Shown here: positions 1 through 10,739 of the stretch, piece by piece | Layout: every line of letters starts with the position of its first letter | Numbering within the stretch: the first letter of the stretch is position 1 | NCBI GenBank assembly: GCA_017648235.1 | Contig: JAGCIZ010000050.1 | Span: 1 to 10,739, forward strand | Origin: Paludibacteraceae bacterium | Lineage (GTDB): Bacteria > Bacteroidota > Bacteroidia > Bacteroidales > Paludibacteraceae | DNA length: 10,739 nt | Direction of reading: 5' to 3' | Notes under the pieces: model-generated | The model's input: only the letters and a program-made list of their open reading frames with translations | Told to the model about the DNA's origin: nothing | Databases searched by the model: none | Made by a program: the position numbers and the translations under genes

Positions 1-801
1 TCTTCTTGCCGCTTCGACGAAATACTCAGGCCCTTTCTGCATTGTGATTCTTCCTAAGAATGTAACAACCTTATCTTTTCGAGGAGTTTTCTTAAACTGC
101 TCCACATTTGGCAAAGGGTCAACCGCATTGTGCACCGTTGTTACTTTATTAGGATTTTGATGATATTTTTCAATCACCGTTTGACGAGTCAAATTACTTA
201 CAGTAATAATGTGATCCGCCGCATCCATACCTGCCTTTTCTATTCGATAAACATCAGGATTCACATTTCCCCTACTGCGGTCGAAATCAGTCGCATGAAC
301 GTGAATCACCAATGGTTTATTCATAATACTCTTTGCAAATATTCCTGCAGGATAAGTCAACCAATCATGAGAATGGATAATATCAAAATCCATTGTATGA
401 GCAATAACACTTGCTACAGCCTCATAATTAGAAATTTCTTCCAACAAGTTGTCAGGATAACGTCCTGAAAAACTAATGCAACCCAAATGATTTGTCCCTA
501 TTCTTCGAAAATCGTAACGAATACCATTATCACGGAAATTATAATACTCCTCTGGAGAAAGTTGACCACCAAGATGCCATTTTACATCATCATAATTCAC
601 ATCTCGCCACACAACAGGAACATTGCAAGCTCCTATTATCTTCAAAAAGCTTTGATCCTCATCTCCATATGTTTTAGGAAGAACAAAAGTGATATCCAAA
701 TCTTCTTGAAACGACATTCCTCGAGTCAACCCATAACTCGCAGTACCCAATCCTCCAAGTATGTGGGGAGGAAATTCCCAACCTAACATTAATGCTTTCA
801 T
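1..801 (-). CDS. Glycosyltransferase family 4, glycogen-synthase-like (C-terminus cut off by window edge)
   Basis: The minus strand is open from an ATG at 799-801 to the left edge, giving 267 residues; family members usually have a little over 400, so the C-terminal part is missing. The N-terminus reads MKALMLGWEFPPHILGGLGT, whose GGLGT loop (residues 16-20) is the donor-binding glycine loop of GT-B enzymes related to glycogen synthase. HSHDW (143-147), HATDFD (169-174), HNAVD (224-228) and FLGRITMQKG (248-257) are typical of GT4 proteins; the last opens the C-terminal nucleotide-sugar domain. The glutamate-rich catalytic motif would lie outside the window. The protein should be cytosolic and transfer a sugar from an activated donor. 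Because its start overlaps the debranching-enzyme stop (ATGA), I infer a role in making or remodelling an alpha-glucan. Donor and product cannot be read from sequence, and another GT4 activity is possible. Confidence 0.9.
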   Translation of the reverse strand, partial: MKALMLGWEFPPHILGGLGTASYGLTRGMSFQEDLDITFVLPKTYGDEDQSFLKIIGACNVPVVWRDVNYDDVKWHLGGQLSPEEYYNFRDNGIRYDFRRIGTNHLGCISFSGRYPDNLLEEISNYEAVASVIAHTMDFDIIHSHDWLTYPAGIFAKSIMNKPLVIHVHATDFDRSRGNVNPDVYRIEKAGMDAADHIITVSNLTRQTVIEKYHQNPNKVTTVHNAVDPLPNVEQFKKTPRKDKVVTFLGRITMQKGPEYFVEAARR

Positions 802-2741
802 AGCCCTTTTTGTTTTTCTTCCAATAATTTCAATGTACGAATAGTTTCTGCCACCGTCATAGCATACGACATTGCTCCGTGCCCTTTGAAAGGAGGATTT
901 CCGTCATATATTTCAGACAAAGTACCTATGCTCAACTCACTCAATTCACTCTCAAATCCTGCCAACATTCTTTCCAAGAAAGAAACTCCACTTCTGTTAT
1001 AAATTTTCAAGTAAGCTTCAGCAAATGCCCCTACCGTCCATGCCCAAATAGGTCCATTGTGATAATTTCTATCGCGCTCTAATTGTCCACCAATATATTC
1101 TGGACGATAGAACGGACTCTTCGGACTCAAACTTCTCAAACCTTTTGGAGTTAGAAGTTCACGAGTAACAATATCAAGCACCGATTTTTGTTGTTTTTTA
1201 TCCAAAGGAGAATATGGCAACGAAACCGCAAAAATCATGTTCGGACGAACTTCTCTGTTTTGGAAATAACCATCAACATAATCAAAAAGATAAATACCAT
1301 TCCAAAATACATTCACAAAAGACTGACGAGTTTGTTCCGCTTGATAATTGAGCATTTCTCCCTGATTTTCATTACCCATCTGCTTCTGCACTTCAGACAC
1401 AAATTTCAACGCATTGTACCACAAGGCATTAATTTCTACCACATAACCAGTACGAGGAGTAATTGGAAAACCATTTTCCATCGCATTCATCCAAGTAGCA
1501 GGTTTTTTCGTTCCATCAGTAAAAAGCAAACCATTGTCATGCAAGAACAAATTGACATGTTTTTGAGCACGAATAAATGCTATTATTTTTACCAATACCT
1601 TTCCATACTTTTCTGCCGCTTGTTGCAACGAAGTAAATTGAGCATATTGCTGTACTGCCCAAATATACCACAACAAAACATCAGGTGTACTAACTTCTTT
1701 TAGTTTCGTACTTTTAGGTTTTCCGTCAACAAAATCGTGCACAGCTTGAGTTCCTCGTTCCATGATTTTTTCAAACATAGCAACCTCTCCGATAGCAAGC
1801 GTCGCCCCCGGCAAAGCTATAAATTCATCTCTCGCACGATACTTAAACCAAGGATATCCAGCCAACAAATAGTAGCCATCTTCTTTTTTATTGTAGAACT
1901 GACGAACCGCAGCAAACAAACAGTTATAAAAATTACTTCTTGGTGTACGGCTTGACTTTTCAGCTTCAAACATCTTCTTGAGCTTAGCAGTTTTTATCTC
2001 GCCAACACCCGCAGAAAAAACTATTGTTTCCCCTTTTTTAATAGGCAATTCAAAATAACCCGGAACGTATAAATCTTCCGTAAAATCGTAACCACGCTCC
2101 CACTCTTTGTAATACTCTATTCCCTTATACCAATCAGGAGTAGACACAAACTGAACTTTTTTACTAAACTGCATTGCAAGCGAAGGATATCCGTCATACA
2201 AACAACAAGAAATCCCATTTTCTACCTCATCATATTGTTTGTTTAGTTCATCGTTTTGATGCGTAAGCGTATTTACATTTCGGAAAGCCAAGAAAGGTTT
2301 AAAACGTAACGTTGTAGGAGAATGAGCCTCCAATAGAGTATAACGAATAAGCACTCGTTTTTCTCCCGCCACCAAAATACGTTCCTTTTGCAAAACTACT
2401 CCGCCCACACGATAGATGGTACGAATTTCCGAATCCATATGAAATTCACGAATATACTTATGTCCTTTAGGAGAATAATAGTCTCCCTGATATTTGTGGA
2501 TTCCAAGATTGAATTCTGCTCCATGCTGAATAACGGTTTCGTCAAAAGAAGAAAGCAAAACATGATTATCCGTATCCAATTCAGGAATAGGAACAACCAA
2601 TAATCCATGATACTTTCTTGTATTACAATCGATTATTGTTGAACTTGAATATGCTCCTGCATTGTTCGAACGCAACGTTTCTTTGGTCAATGACTTTTCC
2701 AAATTCGTGAGCAAACTTTTGTCAAACTTTAAATAACTCAT
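798..2741 (-). CDS. Glycogen debranching enzyme (amylo-alpha-1,6-glucosidase type)
   Basis: This 647-residue cytosolic enzyme is predicted to remove alpha-1,6-linked glucose branches from glycogen. The N-terminal domain (about 20-250) has the hallmark NNAGAYSSSTIIDCNTRKYH (26-45) and HGLLVVP. The C-terminal (alpha/alpha)6-barrel domain (about 270-640) carries AGYPWFKYRARDEFIALPG (294-312, matching the GRD-type motif of the family), TWMNA (416-420), PRTGYVVEINALWYNAL (429-445) and YHNGPIWAW (560-568), all characteristic of the archaeal/bacterial amylo-1,6-glucosidase family (GH133-like). There is no signal peptide, which fits internal glycogen rather than dietary starch. The ATG follows a short A-rich leader and a good promoter match. 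The stop overlaps the next ATG by 4 bp, so translation with the downstream glycosyltransferase is probably coupled. In Bacteroidales a GH57 amylase often follows such a pair; here it would be off the left edge. Confidence 0.93.
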   Translation of the reverse strand: MSYLKFDKSLLTNLEKSLTKETLRSNNAGAYSSSTIIDCNTRKYHGLLVVPIPELDTDNHVLLSSFDETVIQHGAEFNLGIHKYQGDYYSPKGHKYIREFHMDSEIRTIYRVGGVVLQKERILVAGEKRVLIRYTLLEAHSPTTLRFKPFLAFRNVNTLTHQNDELNKQYDEVENGISCCLYDGYPSLAMQFSKKVQFVSTPDWYKGIEYYKEWERGYDFTEDLYVPGYFELPIKKGETIVFSAGVGEIKTAKLKKMFEAEKSSRTPRSNFYNCLFAAVRQFYNKKEDGYYLLAGYPWFKYRARDEFIALPGATLAIGEVAMFEKIMERGTQAVHDFVDGKPKSTKLKEVSTPDVLLWYIWAVQQYAQFTSLQQAAEKYGKVLVKIIAFIRAQKHVNLFLHDNGLLFTDGTKKPATWMNAMENGFPITPRTGYVVEINALWYNALKFVSEVQKQMGNENQGEMLNYQAEQTRQSFVNVFWNGIYLFDYVDGYFQNREVRPNMIFAVSLPYSPLDKKQQKSVLDIVTRELLTPKGLRSLSPKSPFYRPEYIGGQLERDRNYHNGPIWAWTVGAFAEAYLKIYNRSGVSFLERMLAGFESELSELSIGTLSEIYDGNPPFKGHGAMSYAMTVAETIRTLKLLEEKQKGL

Positions 2742-2760
2742 TTTGTCTTATAATTTCTTT

Positions 2761-2792
2761 CAAAGGTATATAGATATATTCAATTAAACAAA
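2761..2792 (-). promoter_or_regulatory. Bacteroidota-type promoter for the debranching enzyme / glycosyltransferase unit
   Basis: On the minus strand TTTG (2792-2789) lies 20 nt upstream of TACCTTTG (2768-2761). This matches the Bacteroides consensus of a TTTG -33 element and a TAnnTTTG -7 element. The -7 element ends 19 nt before the debranching-enzyme ATG, leaving a very short leader. The -33 element falls inside the last codons of murB. This is a pattern match only, with no experimental start site. Confidence 0.65.
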
Positions 2793-3791
2793 TATTACTT
2801 CGGGTTTTATTTTTACCTTAAATTTTTCAAATACAGATTGTTGTATTTCTTCTGCCAAACTCACCACTTCCTTCCCTGAAGCTCCACCAAAGTTCACTAA
2901 AACCAACGGTTGTTTTTCATAAACACCAACATTCTCAATCCTTTTTCCTTTCCAGCCACATTGGTCAATAAGCCATGCCGAAGATAGTTTTACACTCGTT
3001 TCCGACAACGGATAAAAAGGCATTAAAGGATATTTCTTTTGCAATTCAAGTGCAAAATCTTTTTCTACAACTGGATTCATAAAAAAACTTCCAGCACTTC
3101 CTAACACCTCCGGAAGAGGCAACTTACTATTACGAATTTCAATTATCGTTTCTCGAATCGTTTTCAATGAGCAGTCTCCTCTTTTTTCGACCTCGCTTTT
3201 CAGATATTGATAATCAAGGTTATAAATAGGATTTTTTCTTAATTGAAAAGTTACCGATACAACAATAAACTTATCTTTTAATTCATGTTTGAAAACACTA
3301 TCACGATAACCAAATCGGCAGTCCGAATTTGCAAATTCCACTACCGAAGAATCCTTAATACTTACAACCTCAACACTATAAATCAAGTCTTTTGCTTCAA
3401 CACCATAAGCTCCTATATTCTGCACAGGTGATGCTCCCACTTCTCCAGGGATCAACGACAAATTTTCTACTCCTCCCCAACCATTATCTACGCAATGTTG
3501 TACAAAGGAATCCCATACAACACCAGAACCTACTTTTACAAAAATAAAATCTTCATCTTCATTTTCAATTTCAATTTCTTTCAATTGTGAATGCAAAATA
3601 ACACCTTCAAAATCGGAAAGAAACAACAAATTACTCCCGCCTCCTATTGGCAACAATTTGTTCTTTTTCGCAATCTCACTCTGCAAAAAAGATTGCAATT
3701 CTTCTTTGGTTTCATACTCAAAAAAATAACGAGTAGTAACGTCAATACCAAATGTATTATTGTGTAGTAGCGAATAATTCTCGTATAACAT
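2784..3791 (-). CDS. murB: UDP-N-acetylenolpyruvoylglucosamine reductase MurB (type I)
   Basis: MurB is the cytosolic flavoenzyme that uses NADPH to reduce enolpyruvyl-UDP-GlcNAc to UDP-MurNAc, the second committed step of peptidoglycan precursor synthesis. The 335 residues match the E. coli-like type I form. The FAD-binding domain shows LPIGGGSNLLFL (47-58) and IPGEVGASPVQNIGAYG (114-130). YRDS (162-165) supplies the conserved active-site arginine. GSAGSFFMNP (231-240) contains the catalytic serine at 235, which protonates the intermediate. KLSSAWLIDQCGWKG (268-282) is the substrate-binding region, and Glu331 in KPEVIFV is the conserved C-terminal glutamate. The ATG gives the usual family N-terminus (LYENYSLLHNNTFGI). 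The gene is divergent from ligA, with a 133-bp spacer, and lies upstream of the glucan genes. All key residues are present. Confidence 0.97.
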   Translation of the reverse strand: MLYENYSLLHNNTFGIDVTTRYFFEYETKEELQSFLQSEIAKKNKLLPIGGGSNLLFLSDFEGVILHSQLKEIEIENEDEDFIFVKVGSGVVWDSFVQHCVDNGWGGVENLSLIPGEVGASPVQNIGAYGVEAKDLIYSVEVVSIKDSSVVEFANSDCRFGYRDSVFKHELKDKFIVVSVTFQLRKNPIYNLDYQYLKSEVEKRGDCSLKTIRETIIEIRNSKLPLPEVLGSAGSFFMNPVVEKDFALELQKKYPLMPFYPLSETSVKLSSAWLIDQCGWKGKRIENVGVYEKQPLVLVNFGGASGKEVVSLAEEIQQSVFEKFKVKIKPEVIFV

Positions 3792-3816
3792 CTGAACAAT
3801 AAAAACTATATTTTCG

Positions 3817-8744
<4,928 letters not shown>

Positions 8745-8751
8745 AGAACAC

Positions 8752-9684
8752 CTACTCTTCCAAGAAACCTTCTTCGGGAATTTTCACAACATAACTTTTA
8801 CTTTCCGGATTTGTAAGCATCTGACCTTTTATCCAGAAATTACTCTCTTTGAGCTGAGCGTAAGTACAGTTATATTGTGCAGCAAATTCGGTCCAACAAT
8901 TGACAGTGGTATCAACCACCACAGTTTTTACATTTTCGATAGGATATTTTGAGCTATTCTTCACTTTAAAACCAAATTCTTCAGGATTAGAGAAAAACTC
9001 TTTGACTACCAACATCCTAAAAACATAACGACTTGTTTCCTGATTCAAATAAAGGTCGAAGAAGTTATTCGTTTGTTGTTCCTTCGCCATTCTCTCCAAA
9101 CGCCCAATTCCTATGTTATACGAAGCCGAGGCCATAAACCAATCGCCAAAATACTTATAAGCAGATTTCATATAACGACAAAATGCTTCTGTCGATTTCT
9201 CGATATGAAAACGCTCATCAACCTCATCATTAACCTCCAAACCGTACTGACAAGCAGTTGCTTCCATAAACTGCCACAAACCTGCTGCTTTGACAGGCGA
9301 AACCGCTCTTGGATCAAGCGTACTCTCTACAACTGCCATGTATTTGAAATCGTCATGAATTCCATGTTTTTTCAAAATCGGTTCTATGATTGGGAAATAA
9401 CGTTCACTACGTTTCAAAATAAGTGTCGACGAAGAGTGAGAATAACAATAAGAAATCCTCTCTCTATCGTAACGCTCAAATAAATCTTGCCTTGTTATAT
9501 CTACCTTAAACCCCGCAAAATCAACCACTTTTATTTCTATTTCTTCAACAAACTCAACTTGTTGCGATACCTGTTTCTCGTCACCATAAAGGAAACGGAA
9601 ACATAACAAAAGCAATGCAAGAAATAAGCTAATAATTAAACTTATAACAAAACTTTTTAATCTTATGACACTATTTTTATTCAA
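8752..9684 (-). CDS. Membrane-anchored lytic transglycosylase (SLT / GH23 domain, MltD-like)
   Basis: The product should cleave the MurNAc-GlcNAc bond of peptidoglycan to form 1,6-anhydromuramoyl ends. A basic N-terminus (K3, R8, K10) precedes a hydrophobic segment (11-33), either a signal anchor or an uncleaved signal peptide, placing the enzyme in the periplasm. The SLT domain (about 95-235) shows RYFPIIEPILKKHGI (95-109), catalytic Glu120 in AVVES, AAGLWQFM (133-140), SYNIG (188-192) and TSRYVFRML (217-225). Residues about 255-303 (VDTTVNCWTEFAAQYNCTYA, LKESN, YVVKIP) resemble one divergent LysM repeat, a peptidoglycan-binding module. At 310 residues it is shorter than MltD proteins with several LysM repeats. 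The start is TTG (9684-9682): an in-frame TAG lies at 9699-9697, and the next in-frame ATG is residue 116, inside the catalytic domain. It sits between the DUF1015 gene and uvrA, 7 bp from each. Confidence 0.92.
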   Translation of the reverse strand: MNKNSVIRLKSFVISLIISLFLALLLLCFRFLYGDEKQVSQQVEFVEEIEIKVVDFAGFKVDITRQDLFERYDRERISYCYSHSSSTLILKRSERYFPIIEPILKKHGIHDDFKYMAVVESTLDPRAVSPVKAAGLWQFMEATACQYGLEVNDEVDERFHIEKSTEAFCRYMKSAYKYFGDWFMASASYNIGIGRLERMAKEQQTNNFFDLYLNQETSRYVFRMLVVKEFFSNPEEFGFKVKNSSKYPIENVKTVVVDTTVNCWTEFAAQYNCTYAQLKESNFWIKGQMLTNPESKSYVVKIPEEGFLEE

Positions 9685-9693
9685 TCTTTTTTT
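9682..9693 (-). promoter_or_regulatory. TTG start and A-rich leader of the lytic transglycosylase
   Basis: The minus strand reads seven A residues, then GA, then TTG. An in-frame TAG at 9699-9697 rules out a start further upstream at any standard codon, and the hydrophobic N-terminal segment begins about ten codons after the TTG. An A-rich leader with no Shine-Dalgarno core is usual in Bacteroidota. The upstream TAA stop (9694-9692) lies only 7 bp away, so translational coupling is plausible. Confidence 0.5.
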
Positions 9694-10739
9694 ATTCTAA
9701 ACTGTGAATAATCAATCCTGAACGAAGTTTTGGTTCAAACCAAGTAGTTTTTGGAGGCATAATATTTCCACTATCAGCAATATCGATAAGTTGCTTCATT
9801 GATACAGGATAAAGTGCAAGTGCCACACGCATTTCGCCACTATCAACACGTTGTTTCAATTCGCCAAGACCACGTATTCCTCCAACAAAATCAATGCGTT
9901 TATCGCTACGCAAATCTTTAATTCCAAGAATTTCGTCCAAAATCAAGTTCGACGAAATAGTTACATCCAACACACCAATAGGGTCATTGTCGTTGTACGT
10001 TCCAACTTTTGCAGTTAACGAATACCAATTGCCCGACAAATAAAGTGAGAAATTGTGCAATTTTGCTGGTTTATAAATCTCAGCACCGATTTTTTCAACC
10101 TCAAAATTTTCTGACAATTTTGCCAAGAATTCCTCATCAGAAAGTCCGTTCAAATCTTTTACAACTCGGTTATAATCGATAATATTCAACTGATTATCTG
10201 GGAAGCAAACCGCCAAAAAGTAATTATATTCTTCGTCGCCTTTGTGATTTGGATTTTGTAAACGTTTTTCATTTCCAACCAAAGCCGCCGCAGCACTACG
10301 ATGATGACCATCGGCAATATACATCGAAGGCATTTGAGCAAAAAGTTCAGTAATGCGAGTTATTGTTGATTCATCTTCAATCACCCAAAAATGATGTCCA
10401 AAACCATCAGGAGCCACAAAGTCATATTCGGCTTTGCCTTTCACCACCTCTGCCACGATTGCATCAATCTCATCGTTGTGAGGATATGCAAAAAACACAG
10501 GTTCTACATTCGCATTGTTTACACGAACGTGTTTCATACGATCTTCCTCTTTATCGCGACGCGTAAGTTCGTGTTTCTTGATTTTTCCCGTCATATAATC
10601 ATCAACGTACGCACCAACGCAAAGTCCATACTGTGTGCGGCCGTTCATTGTTTGCGCATAAACGTAGTAGTTTTCCTTTTCATCTTGCACCAACCAACCT
10701 TGTTTTTGGAAATTTTTGAAATTCTCAACTGCTTTTGAA
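9692..10739 (-). CDS. DUF1015 family protein (N-terminus cut off by window edge)
   Basis: The minus strand is open from the TAA at 9694-9692 to the right edge, about 348 codons. The reading frame continues upstream of a TTG at 10693-10691 with family-like sequence (ENFKNFQKQGWL), so that codon is not the start; roughly 60-70 residues are probably missing. Conserved DUF1015 stretches are QTMNGRTQYGL, KKHELTRRDKEEDRMKH, NVEPVFFAYP, MYIADGHHRSAAAA (10292-10324), YNYFLAVCFP, FVGGIRGLGEL and MPPKTTWFEPKLRSG. No signal peptide or membrane segment is seen in the visible part, so it is probably cytosolic. The biochemical role is unknown to me. From memory, Bacteroidales members often sit beside serC and serA; those genes would be outside this window. 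It appears to head an operon with the lytic transglycosylase and uvrA. Confidence 0.9.
   Translation of the reverse strand, partial: SKAVENFKNFQKQGWLVQDEKENYYVYAQTMNGRTQYGLCVGAYVDDYMTGKIKKHELTRRDKEEDRMKHVRVNNANVEPVFFAYPHNDEIDAIVAEVVKGKAEYDFVAPDGFGHHFWVIEDESTITRITELFAQMPSMYIADGHHRSAAAALVGNEKRLQNPNHKGDEEYNYFLAVCFPDNQLNIIDYNRVVKDLNGLSDEEFLAKLSENFEVEKIGAEIYKPAKLHNFSLYLSGNWYSLTAKVGTYNDNDPIGVLDVTISSNLILDEILGIKDLRSDKRIDFVGGIRGLGELKQRVDSGEMRVALALYPVSMKQLIDIADSGNIMPPKTTWFEPKLRSGLIIHSLE

Noticed and set aside
1188..1703. A 171-codon plus-strand open frame opposite the debranching enzyme
   Set aside because: It is fully antisense to a well-supported gene, its translation is low-complexity and rich in Ile, Phe, Arg and Ser, and no motif is recognisable. 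Similar antisense frames at 130-468, 487-786, 8250-8621 and 9073-9483 were dismissed for the same reason.
9601..9603. Cys28 of the lytic transglycosylase as a lipoprotein attachment site
   Set aside because: The preceding residues are LLLL; a lipobox needs a small residue (Gly, Ala or Ser) just before the cysteine, so a membrane anchor is the better reading.
10691..10693. TTG as the start of the DUF1015 gene
   Set aside because: The frame stays open to the window edge with family-like sequence upstream of this codon, so the gene is cut by the window rather than starting here.

Overview
This window looks like a housekeeping stretch of a Bacteroidota chromosome, most likely order Bacteroidales. 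The DNA is AT-rich and tightly packed. Start codons follow A-rich leaders without clear Shine-Dalgarno sequences. Several upstream regions carry the TAnnTTTG -7 element used by the Bacteroidota primary sigma factor. Protein motifs also fit that group: a bacteroidal-type glycogen debranching enzyme beside a family 4 glycosyltransferase, a compact membrane-anchored lytic transglycosylase, and a DUF1015 protein. I cannot name the genus. There is no tRNA, rRNA, CRISPR array, insertion sequence or phage gene, and no gene-free stretch longer than 133 bp.

Left block, minus strand (1-3791): murB (cell-wall precursor synthesis) is followed after 42 bp by a glycogen debranching enzyme. That gene overlaps by 4 bp (ATGA) a glycosyltransferase that runs off the left edge. 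A strong promoter match covers the murB/debranching junction, so the two glucan genes probably form their own unit, with or without readthrough from murB.

Middle: a 133-bp divergent region (3792-3924) holds -7 elements for murB (minus) and ligA (plus). ligA is the only plus-strand gene and encodes a complete NAD-dependent DNA ligase.

Right block, minus strand (5922-10739): a DUF1015 gene truncated at the right edge, a lytic transglycosylase starting at TTG, and uvrA follow each other with 7-bp gaps, as in an operon. uvrA meets ligA tail to tail, and their TAA stops share bases.

Functionally the window mixes peptidoglycan metabolism (MurB in the cytosol, the transglycosylase at the wall), DNA repair (UvrA recognises damage; LigA would seal the nick after excision and resynthesis), storage-glucan turnover, and one conserved protein of unknown role. 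I did not find a new multi-gene system. The points most worth checking are a ParB/SerK-like DGHHR motif in the DUF1015 protein, a Cys-to-Ser change in the first UvrA zinc module, the TTG start of the transglycosylase, and the overlapping ligA/uvrA stops.
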